Assembly: GCF_041154455.1 (NCBI RefSeq)
Contig: NZ_AP028664.1
Span: 993,001 to 1,057,000 of the forward strand
Length of the DNA: 64,000 nt
DNA from: Variovorax sp. V213
GTDB taxonomy: Bacteria > Pseudomonadota > Gammaproteobacteria > Burkholderiales > Burkholderiaceae_C
Direction of reading: 5' to 3'
Position numbers and translations under genes: made by a program. Below, in pieces: positions 53,998-62,470 of the stretch. The notes below the pieces were generated by a model that ran no database searches, was not told the origin of the DNA, and worked only from the letters and a program-made list of their open reading frames with translations. Positions within the stretch are counted from its first letter, which is position 1. Each line of letters opens with the position of its first letter.

Positions 53998-54087
53998 GGA
54001 GAGGTGGCAGAGTGGTCGAATGTACCTGACTCGAAATCAGGCGTACTAGCGATAGTACCGAGGGTTCGAATCCCTCCCTCTCCTCCA
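53998..54087 (+). tRNA. tRNA-Ser (anticodon CGA), CCA encoded
   Basis: Acceptor stem GGAGAGG (53998-54004) pairs with CCTCTCC (54077-54083). Anticodon stem CCTGA/TCAGG at 54025-54041 with loop CTCGAAA; the anticodon CGA is at 54032-54034 and reads UCG. Long variable arm GTACTA-GCGA-TAGTAC (54043-54058) and T stem GAGGG/CCCTC with TTCGAAT loop confirm a serine tRNA. The discriminator base is T (54084) rather than the G usual in bacterial tRNA-Ser, and CCA follows. Confidence 0.96.
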
Positions 54088-54091
54088 GGAA

Positions 54092-54117
54092 TGGCCCCGC
54101 ACAGGGGCTATTTTTTT
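54092..54117 (+). terminator. rho-independent terminator after tRNA-Ser
   Basis: Stem TGGCCCC (54092-54098) and GGGGCTA (54104-54110), loop GCACA, followed by seven T (54111-54117). Confidence 0.9.
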
Positions 54118-54122
54118 GCCTG

Positions 54123-54160
54123 TCTTTAGCCGCCCCTCTTTAGCCGCCCCTCTTTAGCCG
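54123..54160. repeat. tandem repeat, 14-bp unit, 2.7 copies
   Basis: TCTTTAGCCGCCCC is repeated at 54123, 54137 and (partly) 54151. It lies between the tRNA terminator and the kinase gene; no coding role. Confidence 0.8.
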
Positions 54161-54304
54161 CGCTTCCTTCGCCCGGCCGCCCGCGCCGGCAAAACAGAAC
54201 CTTTCGTTTCCCGGCCTTGCGCTTCGTTCGCGGGGCCGGTCAAGGTGCCGTGCCGATGCCCGAGACGGCCGCATCCGCCCGTTAAGATCGCCACCTCTTC
54301 ATTC

Positions 54305-54319
54305 CCCGCAACTTGCGGG
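54305..54319. promoter_or_regulatory. 15-bp palindrome before the histidine kinase
   Basis: CCCGCAA-C-TTGCGGG, symmetrical around one base, 40 bases before the kinase ATG at 54360. It may be an operator; the rest of 54161-54304 shows nothing else I can support. Confidence 0.4.
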
Positions 54320-54359
54320 CGGTTCCCGTAGTCAAAACTAAAAGAGGGCTCAGCGCCAC

Positions 54360-55775
54360 ATGGCCAATGCGTCGATCGCGAGCGTGACACCGGTTCCGGC
54401 TTCGGCCGATGAAGCCGAATCGTGGGTACGCGGCGAGCTGATCCGCAGCCTGATGCGGTCCGCGCGCGGCTCCTACATCGTCTCGGCGGCGCTCATGCCG
54501 TTGATGGTCGGCCTCAACTGGAGCTACATCCCGCACTGGGAACTGCTCACATGGCTGGCCGCCGGCTTCATTGCCACCGCTTGCCGTGCCTGGGGCGCCA
54601 AGGTCTATGCAGTGCGATATGCCGGCCGGAGCGCAGCCGCGCAGCAGCAATTCACCGAGCGCTATGGTTTCATCTGGAGCACCAGCGCGGTGGTCTGGGG
54701 CGCGTCGATCCTGCTGTTCTTCGAGCGCACGCCCCAGGTCAACCAGTTCATGAGCTGGCTCATCGTGGCCGGCGTCGGTACTTTTCCGCTCAACGGGCTG
54801 GCGCTGCATCCGCCGCTGCTCAAGCGCTACGTCAATACGCTGTTCATCACGATGCTGGGGGCGGTTTTGATCCGGCTCGTCAGCATCAACATCGTGGAGC
54901 CGCATTTCCAGTACGGCTTCCTGATGCCGATCCTGCCGATCCTGCATTGGTTTCTGCTGCTGCGCGCTGGGCGCAACATTCACGAGACGGCGCGCAACAG
55001 CCTGGAGCTGCTGTTCCACAACCACATCCTGATCAAGTCGCTCACGCAGCAGCGGCAGGCGGCGGTGGCGGCCGTGGCCATGAAGAACCGCTTTCTCGCC
55101 AGTGCCGCGCACGACATGCGCCAGCCGGTGCTGGCGTTGTCGCTGTATGCCGACTGGCTGCGCAACGAGCCGGAGCTGGTGCTGGAACTCGCGCCCAAGA
55201 TCGTTCGCGCCACGCATGCCGTGAACGCGCTGTTCGACTCCATGTTCGACCTGGCGCGCATCGACTCGGGCCAGGTGCGGCTGCACATCGAGCGCGTGGA
55301 CGTGGCCGAGCTGCTGCATGACCTCGAGCTGCAATACCGCCCCGTGGCCGAAAGCCGCGGCCTCGATTTCCGCGTGCACGTGACCGAAGGCAGCTTCCTG
55401 ACCGATCCGATCCGCGTGCGCCGCATGATCGGCAACCTGCTTGCCAACGCCATCAAGTACACCGCTGACGGCGGCGTGCTGCTGGCCTCGCGGCAAACGC
55501 GCGACGGCCTGCGCATCGAGGTGTGGGACACCGGCATCGGCATTGCGCCCGAACACCTGCGCGACGTGTTCCTGGAGTTCTACAAGGTCGCCGACCACGC
55601 CGGCACTTCCGACGGCTTCGGCCTCGGCCTCGCCATCGTCGCCCGCCTCTCCCACGTGCTCGGCCACCCCGTCAGCGTGCGCTCTCGCCTCGGCAGCGGC
55701 AGCGTGTTCCGCGTCGCACTGCACGACGCCGACGAAGCCGTCGCCCAGGCCCGCGTCAGCGCCTCCGGCGGCTGA
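54360..55775 (+). CDS. membrane sensor histidine kinase
   Basis: A 471-residue kinase. About five or six membrane helices lie in residues 35-210, with no large periplasmic domain, so it probably senses within the membrane. The H-box is ASAAHDMRQPVLALSLYADW (His near 250), then N-box LLANAIKYTADGG, G1 VWDTGIGIAPEHL and G2 DGFGLGLAIVARLS. The HDMRQP motif is of the type found with LuxR-type partners. The response regulator gene lies convergently downstream, across a terminator, as a likely partner. Confidence 0.9.
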   Translation: MANASIASVTPVPASADEAESWVRGELIRSLMRSARGSYIVSAALMPLMVGLNWSYIPHWELLTWLAAGFIATACRAWGAKVYAVRYAGRSAAAQQQFTERYGFIWSTSAVVWGASILLFFERTPQVNQFMSWLIVAGVGTFPLNGLALHPPLLKRYVNTLFITMLGAVLIRLVSINIVEPHFQYGFLMPILPILHWFLLLRAGRNIHETARNSLELLFHNHILIKSLTQQRQAAVAAVAMKNRFLASAAHDMRQPVLALSLYADWLRNEPELVLELAPKIVRATHAVNALFDSMFDLARIDSGQVRLHIERVDVAELLHDLELQYRPVAESRGLDFRVHVTEGSFLTDPIRVRRMIGNLLANAIKYTADGGVLLASRQTRDGLRIEVWDTGIGIAPEHLRDVFLEFYKVADHAGTSDGFGLGLAIVARLSHVLGHPVSVRSRLGSGSVFRVALHDADEAVAQARVSASGG

Positions 55776-55795
55776 GCCGCCCGAATCCCAACGAA

Positions 55796-55819
55796 AAAAC
55801 CGCGCCAGAGCGCGGTTTT
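55796..55819. terminator. bidirectional rho-independent terminator
   Basis: Stem AAAACCGCGC (55796-55805) and GCGCGGTTTT (55810-55819), loop CAGA. A and T runs on each side can serve both the kinase gene (plus) and the convergent response regulator (minus). Confidence 0.85.
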
Positions 55820-55886
55820 CAGCAGCCTAAACGGGCCGCACCTGTCCCTTCCAGAAACACCGAGGACCCGGCTTTGCCGGGCCTCT

Positions 55887-55916
55887 GGTGTTGCCCCCGG
55901 TAGGGGTTGGCGAAGC
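55887..55916. repeat. short dispersed intergenic element, copy 2
   Basis: GGTGTTGCCCCCGG (55887-55900) and GGCGAAGC (55909-55916) repeat the blocks at 8381-8411. A 6-bp hairpin CCCGGC-TTT-GCCGGG precedes it at 55867-55881. Confidence 0.5.
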
Positions 55917-55947
55917 GACACGAAGTGCGCGCAGCCTGGGGGCGAGC

Positions 55948-56550
55948 CTAGTTGCTTGAAATCAACCCATTGGTACGCGCATAGTGCAGCGCCTGCGTGC
56001 GGCTCTTCACGCCCAGCCGCCGGAACAGGCGCCACAGGTGCACCTTCACGGTGTGCTCGCTGATCTCCAGGTCGGTGGCGATGTCGCGGTTGCTCATGCC
56101 CTTGTCGAGCATGGCAATCAGCTGCGTCTGGCGCTTGGAGAGCTTGCTGTTGCTGGCCAGCGCAGGCTCTTCCCCTTCTTCGGAGCCGGCCATCAGCAGG
56201 CCGCGCAGGGCTGCGGTCAGCTCGGCCGAGCTGGCCGACTTCTCGATGTAGGTGTCGGCGCCCGCCTCGATGCAGGCGTCTTCCATGTCCCCGGCCGGCG
56301 CCGCCGAATACACGGCGATCGGCACGTTGGGATAGACCTGCTTGACTGCGACCACGCCCGAAACGCCGTTGGTGTCGGGCAGCTTCAGGTCCAGGCAGAA
56401 GAGGGTGGGCGCACCGCGCTGCTGGACCGAACTCGCGAGCTTGTCGAGACGCTCGAGCTCGACGATGTTCTCGGCCGGCCGCAGGCGCCGCAACACCATC
56501 ACGATCGCGTCGCGCATCAGGGGGTGGTCGTCGATGACATAAATGCTCAT
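55948..56550 (-). CDS. LuxR-type response regulator
   Basis: A 200-residue NarL/FixJ-family regulator. Receiver: MSIYVIDDHPLMRDAIV with Asp in FCLDLKLPDTNG, Thr/Ser in AVYSAAPAG and Lys in YIEKSASS. LuxR helix-turn-helix: LSKRQTQLIAMLDKGMSNRDIATDLEI is its start, then SEHTVKVHLWRLFRRLG. Start at 56550 gives the normal N-terminus. It is convergent with the membrane kinase gene and is its probable partner. Target genes unknown. Confidence 0.92.
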   Translation of the reverse strand: MSIYVIDDHPLMRDAIVMVLRRLRPAENIVELERLDKLASSVQQRGAPTLFCLDLKLPDTNGVSGVVAVKQVYPNVPIAVYSAAPAGDMEDACIEAGADTYIEKSASSAELTAALRGLLMAGSEEGEEPALASNSKLSKRQTQLIAMLDKGMSNRDIATDLEISEHTVKVHLWRLFRRLGVKSRTQALHYARTNGLISSN

Positions 56551-56621
56551 GTTTTCTTCCTTAGTGATCGCACCGTCTTCTTTCGTCTTCCTCGGCGGGT
56601 GAGCCGATGGATATTGCCGGA

Positions 56622-57950
56622 TCAACTTCCGTTGGTAGGGATCGTTGCTTCCGCCAGTGCCTCCAGCGCCTCGTTCGCGGCGCGCAATTCTTCCGGCCCG
56701 GCCGGCTCCAGCTGGTCGGCCAGCGTGGCCAGTGCCGCGCCGCGCTGCTGCTGCAGGGCGGCAATGGCACGGCCGGCTTCCTGCGGCGAGGCAAAACCGC
56801 GGCTCTGCAGCAGGGCGGTGCCGTGCGCATCGAGCAGCTTGAAATAGAACAGCCCGTCGCGCTCGCGGTACTGCTTGAAGCTTGGTTTGGCAACCTTGGC
56901 CTTGCGGGCGCCGCCCTTGCCGCTGCCCGCCGCGAGGTTGCGCAGGCCCACGGCATGGCGCAGCTCTGCCATGAAAGGGCGCGACAGCTTGCGGGCCTTC
57001 TCGGCGCCGATGAGCAGAATGCGCTCGATTTCCGCCGGGTTGCTCATCAGTTCTTCGTAGCGCGCACGCAGCGGCGCCACTTCGAGGTCGATGCGCTCGA
57101 ACAGCATCTGCTTCGCGTCGCCCCAGCCGATGCCTTCGGCATAGGCCTTGCGCAGCGCCTCGGTTTCTTCGGCGGTGGCAAAGGCCTGGTAGATCTGGAA
57201 CAGCGCCGAGCCTTCGGTGTCCTTGGGCTCGCCGGGCGCGCGCGAGTCGGTCACGATGCTGGCAATTTGCTTTTGCAGCTGCGCGCGCGGCGCGAACATT
57301 GCAATCGTGTTGCCGTAGCTCTTGCTCATCTTGCGGCCGTCGAGGCCGGGCAGGGTGGCCACCGCATCGTCGATCTCGGCTTCGGGCAGCGTGAAGTGCT
57401 CGCCGTACTGGTGGTTGAAGCGCTGCGCCATGTCGCGCGCCATTTCGATGTGCTGCACCTGGTCGCGCCCCACCGGCACCTTGTGCGCGTTGAACATCAG
57501 GATGTCGGCGCCCATCAGCACCGGGTACATGAAGAGGCCGGCCGTCACGTCGGCATCCGGGTCTTCGCCCTTGGCGATGTTCTTGTCCAGCTGCGCCTTG
57601 TAGGCGTGCGCGCGGTTGAGCACGCCCTTGCCGGTCACGCAGGTGAGGAACCAGGTCAGCTCGGGAATCTCGACGATGTCCGACTGGCGATAGAAGGTGA
57701 CGCGTTCCGGATCGAGCCCGCAGGCCAGCCAGCTGGCGGCAATCTCGAGCGTGGAGCGCTGGATGAGCGCCGGCTCCTGCACCTTGATGAGCGCGTGGTA
57801 GTCGGCCAGGAAGAAAAAGCTCTCGACGCCCGGCGCCACGCTCTGCCGCACCGAATGGCGGATCGAGCCGACGTAATTGCCGAGGTGCGGCGTGCCGGAC
57901 GGCGTGATGCCGGTCAGCACGCGCAGGGGAGCGGAAGAAGACGTAGCCAT
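56622..57950 (-). CDS. trpS: tryptophanyl-tRNA synthetase with C-terminal YegP-like domain
   Basis: Class I synthetase (442 residues) that charges tRNA-Trp. GITPSGTPHLGNYVGSIRH carries the HIGH-like motif, LDGRKMSKSYGN the KMSKS motif, and YPVLMGADILMFNAHKVPVG the dimer region. E. coli TrpS has 334 residues; the extra C-terminal 100 (from about 340) read FKQYRERDGLFYFKLLDAHG then ALLQSRGFASPQEAGRAIAAL, which resembles a DUF1508/YegP fold, with a linker and an acidic helix. The start MATSSSAPLRVLTG at 57950 is conserved. Confidence 0.93.
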   Translation of the reverse strand: MATSSSAPLRVLTGITPSGTPHLGNYVGSIRHSVRQSVAPGVESFFFLADYHALIKVQEPALIQRSTLEIAASWLACGLDPERVTFYRQSDIVEIPELTWFLTCVTGKGVLNRAHAYKAQLDKNIAKGEDPDADVTAGLFMYPVLMGADILMFNAHKVPVGRDQVQHIEMARDMAQRFNHQYGEHFTLPEAEIDDAVATLPGLDGRKMSKSYGNTIAMFAPRAQLQKQIASIVTDSRAPGEPKDTEGSALFQIYQAFATAEETEALRKAYAEGIGWGDAKQMLFERIDLEVAPLRARYEELMSNPAEIERILLIGAEKARKLSRPFMAELRHAVGLRNLAAGSGKGGARKAKVAKPSFKQYRERDGLFYFKLLDAHGTALLQSRGFASPQEAGRAIAALQQQRGAALATLADQLEPAGPEELRAANEALEALAEATIPTNGS

Positions 57951-57961
57951 GGGAGAGGAAC

Positions 57962-58633
57962 TTAACGCAGCAAAGCCGTGAGCGGTGAGATGAGCAGGTT
58001 GATGACGGTGTAGCCGACGTCCATCAGCGGACGCAGCCAGAAGGTGCTGACGATGCCCGCGAGCACCAGCCCCATCACGATGAAGAAGCCGAAAGGCTCG
58101 ATGCGCGCCAGGAAATTCTGCGCCGCGCCGTTGGGAAGCAGGCCCGCGAGCACGCGGCCGCCGTCGAGCGGGGGCAGCGGAAACAGGTTGAAAGCCCACA
58201 TCACGAGGTTGACCAGCACGCCGCCCTGCGCCATCTTGATGAAAAAGGTTTCATCCACGCCGGCCGCAATGAGTCCCACCAGCACCAGCGCCCAAAGAAT
58301 GGCCTGCACGAAATTCGATGCAGGCCCGGCCAGCGCGACCCAGATCATGTCGCGCTTCGGATGGCGCAGGCGCCCGAAATCCACCGGCACCGGTTTGGCG
58401 TAACCGAAGAGAAAGGCTCCAGAAGTGGCAAAGTACAGCATCAGCGGCATCAGGATGGTCCCGATGGGGTCGATGTGCTTCATCGGGTTGAGCGTGACGC
58501 GGCCCATCGCCTCGGCGGTGTTGTCGCCGAAATGGCGCGCCACATAGCCGTGCGCCGCCTCATGCACCGTGATCGCGAAGACCACGGGCAGTGCGTAAAT
58601 AAGTACCGTCTGTATCAGGTTGGAAATATCCAC
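57962..58633 (-). CDS. site-2 protease (M50) family membrane metalloprotease
   Basis: A 223-residue membrane protein. The zinc motif VFAITVHEAAHGYVARHFG near residue 20-40 and the distal FPLPPLDGGRVLAGLLP are the M50 site-2 protease marks; six helices predicted. This is the compact FpvI/YwhC-like type without a PDZ domain. Substrate unknown. It lies 11 bases before trpS on the same strand and is likely cotranscribed. Confidence 0.9.
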   Translation of the reverse strand: MDISNLIQTVLIYALPVVFAITVHEAAHGYVARHFGDNTAEAMGRVTLNPMKHIDPIGTILMPLMLYFATSGAFLFGYAKPVPVDFGRLRHPKRDMIWVALAGPASNFVQAILWALVLVGLIAAGVDETFFIKMAQGGVLVNLVMWAFNLFPLPPLDGGRVLAGLLPNGAAQNFLARIEPFGFFIVMGLVLAGIVSTFWLRPLMDVGYTVINLLISPLTALLR

Positions 58634-58676
58634 TGTGCGATTGTGTCAGACAGAGTGAAAGCTTCGGTGCCGCTTG

Positions 58677-59312
58677 TCAGAGGCCGAGCACCGCCAGCGC
58701 GCCGCGGCCCTGCCGCACCACCACCGGATCGTCGCCCGAGCCCATGGGCGTGAGGTCCACCACGGTGGTGGGCTGCGAAGGGCAGGCGCCCGCGTCGATG
58801 ACGGCGCCGATCTGCTTCTCGAAGCGCTCGCGAATGGTCTGCGCGTCGTTCAGCGCCTCGGTTTCTCCCGGCGCGATCAGCGTGGTGGCCAGGAGTGGCG
58901 CGCCGTGCAGCATCAGCAGTTCGAGCAGCACCTTGTGGTCGGGCACGCGCAGGCCGATGGTCTTGCGCTGAGGGTGGCTCACGCGCCGCGGCACCTCCTT
59001 GGTGGCTTCGAGCAGGAAGGTGTAGGGACCGGGCGTGGCGGCCTTCAGCAGCCGGTACTGCTTGTTGTCGACGCGTGCGTAGTTGGCCAGCTCGCTCAGG
59101 TCGCGGCAGATCAGCGTGAGGTGATGCTTCTCGTCGACCTGGCGGATGCGGCGCAACTGGTCGACCGCGTCCTTGTCGTCCAGATGGCAGGCCAGCGCGT
59201 AGCTCGAATCGGTGGGCACGGCCACGATCTCTCCGCGCTGCAGCAGCGCCGCGGCCTGCTTCAGGAGGCGTTGCTGGGGGTTGTCGGGATGGACTTCGAA
59301 GTACTGGGCCAT
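58677..59312 (-). CDS. YciO/YrdC family protein, threonylcarbamoyladenylate synthase-like
   Basis: A 211-residue protein of the YrdC/YciO/Sua5 fold. EIVAVPTDSSYALACHLDDKDAV and RRIRQVDEKHHLTLICRD contact the nucleotide; GPYTFLLEATKEVPRRV and KTIGLRVPDHKVL follow. It probably belongs to YciO, the paralog of TsaC, which shares the fold but is not essential in E. coli; true TsaC function is not demonstrated. Ribosome site AGGAG 12 bases before the ATG. Confidence 0.87.
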   Translation of the reverse strand: MAQYFEVHPDNPQQRLLKQAAALLQRGEIVAVPTDSSYALACHLDDKDAVDQLRRIRQVDEKHHLTLICRDLSELANYARVDNKQYRLLKAATPGPYTFLLEATKEVPRRVSHPQRKTIGLRVPDHKVLLELLMLHGAPLLATTLIAPGETEALNDAQTIRERFEKQIGAVIDAGACPSQPTTVVDLTPMGSGDDPVVVRQGRGALAVLGL

Positions 59313-59328
59313 GAAGAAAAGCTCCTGA

Positions 59329-60306
59329 TCAGGATTCCGCCGGCTCGATGGGCACGCGGCGCTCGCGCACGGTGAGCCAGGCGCCGGCCGCGCCGCAGAC
59401 GGCGATCATCGCCATGCCGATGAGCGAGAAGCGGTCGGGCACGTGCGAAAAAACAAGCCAGCCGCCCAGCATGGCAAAGGCGATCTGCGCATAGAGGTAC
59501 GGCGTGAGCGTCGAGGCCGGTGCGCGCTGGTAGGCCAGGATGAGTATGAAATGCCCCACCGTGCCCATGAAACCCATCAGGCACAGCAAGGCCCACCAGT
59601 GCCACGAGGGCAGGGCCGTCCACACGAAGGGCAGGGTCAGCGAGGCGATCAGCGCGCCGACCCAGCCGGTATAAAAATGCATGGTCAGCGGATTTTCGGT
59701 TTGCGCCAGCTTGCTGGTGAGCACCTGGAACCATGCATTGGTCAGCACCAGCCCGACGGGCAGCAGCACGGCCCAGCTGAATGCATCGCCTCCCGGCCGC
59801 AGCATGACCAGCGTGCCGATGAAGCCCCCCGCCACCAGCGCCCAGCGCAACGGCGAGACATGCTCCTTGAGCGTGGTGGCCGCGAGCAGCGTGATGACGA
59901 GCGGAGCGACCAGCACGATGGAGGTGAACTCGGCCAGCGGCATGTAGCGCAGGCTCAGGAACGCCAGCGTGCTCGACACCAGCAGCAGCGCGCCGCGCAG
60001 CAGTTGGTAGCGCGGATGCCGGGTGCGCAGCAGCGCGGTGCCATGCCGCGGCAGCAGCACCGCCGTGGTGGCCACGGCCTGGAAGGCGTAGCGGAACCAC
60101 ACGCCCATGAGAATCGGCACGGCGGCGGTGGACGTCTTGGTGGCGGTGTCGAGCGTGGCAAAGCAGGCCACCGCCACCAGCACCAGGCCGATGCCCGCGA
60201 GAATGCGTTCGGATTCGGTGTCGCGCGCCTGGCGCGACATGGCGCGGGCGTTCGCCAGTGCCGCCGTTGCCGCGCTGTCGGTGCCGGGCCCGGGGCTCTG
60301 GCTCAC
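59329..60306 (-). CDS. DMT family transporter (EamA x2)
   Basis: Ten-helix drug/metabolite transporter of 325 residues. Two EamA repeats: GLVLVAVACFATLDTATKT then FLSLRYMPLAEFTSIVLVAP, and AWFQVLTSKLAQTENPLTMHF then FAMLGGWLVFSHVPDRFSLIG. It exports small metabolites; substrate unknown. GTG at 60306 overlaps the PHP gene stop by 4 bases (GTGA); ATG at 60240 (MSRQARDTESE) would give 303 residues and is the alternative. Confidence 0.85.
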   Translation of the reverse strand: MSQSPGPGTDSAATAALANARAMSRQARDTESERILAGIGLVLVAVACFATLDTATKTSTAAVPILMGVWFRYAFQAVATTAVLLPRHGTALLRTRHPRYQLLRGALLLVSSTLAFLSLRYMPLAEFTSIVLVAPLVITLLAATTLKEHVSPLRWALVAGGFIGTLVMLRPGGDAFSWAVLLPVGLVLTNAWFQVLTSKLAQTENPLTMHFYTGWVGALIASLTLPFVWTALPSWHWWALLCLMGFMGTVGHFILILAYQRAPASTLTPYLYAQIAFAMLGGWLVFSHVPDRFSLIGMAMIAVCGAAGAWLTVRERRVPIEPAES

Positions 60307-61160
60307 TGCCGGATGCGGTCGCTGAGCAGTTCCCACACCGGCGTGAGCGCGCCGGGCAACGGTGGCAGCTTGCCGAGATCGCAATGGCTTTCGTCGGGAC
60401 TGTGGAAATCGCTGCCGCGCGAAGCGGCGAAATCGAACTCGAGCGCCTTGTCGGCGTACTCGACGTATTCGGCCGTCGTATGGCTGCCGGTGACGACTTC
60501 GATCGCCTGCCCGCCATGCGCCTTGAATTCGAGGAACAGCGCGTATTCCTCGTTCGCCGTGAACTTGTAGCGCCCCGGGTGCGCGATGACGGCCATGCCC
60601 TTGGCGGCCGTGATCCAGTGCACTGCATCCTTGAGCGAGGCCCAACGGTGCGGCACGTAGCCGGGCTTGCCTTCGGTGAGGAACTTGCGGAACACCTCGG
60701 ACGTGTCGCGGCAGTGGCCCTGTTCGACCAGGAAGCGCGCGAAGTGGGTGCGCGAGATCAGCTCGGGGTTGCCGACGAACCTGAGCGCGCCTTCGTAGGC
60801 GCCGTGGATGCCGACCTTGGCCAGTCCCTCGGACATTTCCTGCGCGCGCTTGCCGCGGCCGCCGCGCGTGTCGTAGAGGCCCTGCGTCATCGCGGCGTCG
60901 TCGGGGTCGAAGCCCAGGCCGACGATGTGCACGGTCTCGTTGGCGAAGGTCACCGAGATCTCGGTGCCGGTGAGATAGCGGATGCCGTTGGCGCGTGCCG
61001 CGGCGGCTGCGCGGTGCTGGCCGCCGACCTCGTCGTGGTCGGTGAGCGACCAGAGTTCGACGCCGTTGGCTGCCGCGCGCGCAGCCAGTTCTTCGGGCGT
61101 CAGGGTGCCGTCGGAAACCACGGAATGGCAGTGCAGATCGGCATTGAGAATAGTGGACAC
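60303..61160 (-). CDS. PHP-domain phosphoesterase, 3',5'-nucleoside bisphosphate phosphatase type
   Basis: A 285-residue metal-dependent phosphatase. PHP motifs: NADLHCHSVVSDGTLTPEEL, SLTDHDEVGG, GTEISVTF, VIAHPGRYKF and SRGSDFHSPDE. The 285-residue length and motif pattern match the group including E. coli RnmA (YciV), which acts on 3',5'-bisphosphates and as a 5'-3' exonuclease on short RNA. Overlaps the DMT gene downstream. Confidence 0.88.
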   Translation of the reverse strand: MSTILNADLHCHSVVSDGTLTPEELAARAAANGVELWSLTDHDEVGGQHRAAAAARANGIRYLTGTEISVTFANETVHIVGLGFDPDDAAMTQGLYDTRGGRGKRAQEMSEGLAKVGIHGAYEGALRFVGNPELISRTHFARFLVEQGHCRDTSEVFRKFLTEGKPGYVPHRWASLKDAVHWITAAKGMAVIAHPGRYKFTANEEYALFLEFKAHGGQAIEVVTGSHTTAEYVEYADKALEFDFAASRGSDFHSPDESHCDLGKLPPLPGALTPVWELLSDRIRQ

Positions 61161-61257
61161 ATCGTCATTCTATTGGGTCTGGAACATCGATGCAGGCGCA
61201 TGGATGCTATTGCGGTTGCTATTAAATAAATAGCATTACTGCGGCCGCCGATGCGGC

Positions 61258-62319
61258 TCAGCGCTTCTTGCGGAAAGCCGCCCAGGCCGCCACCGCGGTG
61301 AAGCTCGCGACGATTGCCACGACGATCCAGAACCCGTGCTTGTGCTCGGCCAGCGGAATGCCGCCCACGTTCATTCCAAACAGGCCCGCGAGGATGTTGA
61401 TCGGCAGCGCGAGCACGGTGACCACCGTCAGCACGAACAGGCTGCGGTTGTTGTCCTCGTTCACGTTGGCGGCAATTTCTTCCTGCAGCAGCTTGATGCG
61501 CTCCTGCAGTGCCTGCATGTCGCGCAGCACCACCGAGAACTCCTCGGTCGATCCGCGCAGCTCCTGCACGTCGGGCTCGGACATCCAGCCTGGCGGCCCT
61601 TGCAGCAGCCGGAAGAGGGCGGCGGGTTCGGGCGCCAGCAGCCGCTGAAGCCGCACCAGCAGCCGGCGCAGCACGCCGAGCCGCGCGCGCTTGTGGTCGA
61701 GCCGGCCGGCAAGCAGCTCGTCCTCGATGCGGTCGATGCGCGAAGTGACGCCGCGCACGATCTTCACCAGCACGTCGGCCTGCGCGCGCAGCAGGTGCTC
61801 GAGCAGCTCCGTGCTCGAGCGCGGCGCATCCCCGGCCTTGACCGCCGTGCGCAGCGCATCGACCGAGCGCAGCGGCTTGGCGCGCGCCGTGACCACCAGG
61901 CGCGGTCCCACGCTGATCCAGAGCGTGGAGATGTCCGAGGGCTCGAAGCTGAACTCGAAGTGCACGTCGTTGATGACCGCGATCAGCGAATCGTCGGCGC
62001 GCTCGATGCGCGTGGAGGGCAGGCCCTCGTGCAGCGTTTCGTAGAAGGTGTCGGAGAGCTGCGCGTGGCGCAACAGCCAACGCTCGGCCTGGGCGTGGCT
62101 CAGGTTGAAGTGCAGCCACAGGAAAGCGGGGGAGCTCGCGCGGCCCGACGCTGCGCTCGGGCCGTCTTGTACCGAGCCGGTGTCCAGCCAGGCCGCGGCC
62201 TGCGCCGAATCGATGGCCCGCACAGGCTCCGGCGCATCGGCGTCGAACAGGTAGCCGCAGATCAGCCCGGCTTCGTCGCCGCCGTACGAATTGGCGGCCA
62301 GGTCATGGAGTGCCGGCAA
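61258..62319 (-). CDS. CorA-type divalent metal transporter, ZntB-like
   Basis: A 353-residue membrane protein. A large cytosolic N-terminal domain (LWLHFNLSHAQAERWLLRHA) and a long coiled coil lead to two C-terminal helices with the channel motif GMNVGGIPLAEH. GMN followed by VGGIP is the ZntB form; ZntB exports or imports Zn2+ with protons. CorA Mg2+ channels have GMNFxxMPE. Substrate is thus likely Zn2+ or Ni2+. Confidence 0.87.
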   Translation of the reverse strand: MPALHDLAANSYGGDEAGLICGYLFDADAPEPVRAIDSAQAAAWLDTGSVQDGPSAASGRASSPAFLWLHFNLSHAQAERWLLRHAQLSDTFYETLHEGLPSTRIERADDSLIAVINDVHFEFSFEPSDISTLWISVGPRLVVTARAKPLRSVDALRTAVKAGDAPRSSTELLEHLLRAQADVLVKIVRGVTSRIDRIEDELLAGRLDHKRARLGVLRRLLVRLQRLLAPEPAALFRLLQGPPGWMSEPDVQELRGSTEEFSVVLRDMQALQERIKLLQEEIAANVNEDNNRSLFVLTVVTVLALPINILAGLFGMNVGGIPLAEHKHGFWIVVAIVASFTAVAAWAAFRKKR

Positions 62320-62404
62320 GGTGCGAGTGGATCAGGAAAGACAAAAGGGTGTGTCCCGGATGGTGTTCGCCATATATGACAACTTCGTGTCGGTCGATTG
62401 CGGG

Positions 62405-62422
62405 CTGTCACGCAACGGTCAT
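62405..62422 (+). promoter_or_regulatory. candidate PhoB (Pho) box upstream of ppk2
   Basis: CTGTCAC-GCAA-CGGTCAT: two 7-base half-sites 11 bases apart, each one mismatch from the CTGTCAT consensus of the 18-bp Pho box. It is 49 bases before the ATG of the polyphosphate kinase 2 gene, the expected distance for a PhoB-activated promoter. Confidence 0.5.
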
Positions 62423-62470
62423 GCGCGGCGGGCAGCATGCTTTGTTCTACCCTCACCTCTTCACCTTGCC

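Noticed and set aside
54123..54160. CRISPR-like repeat
   Set aside because: The 14-base units are directly adjacent with no spacers and there are fewer than three copies.
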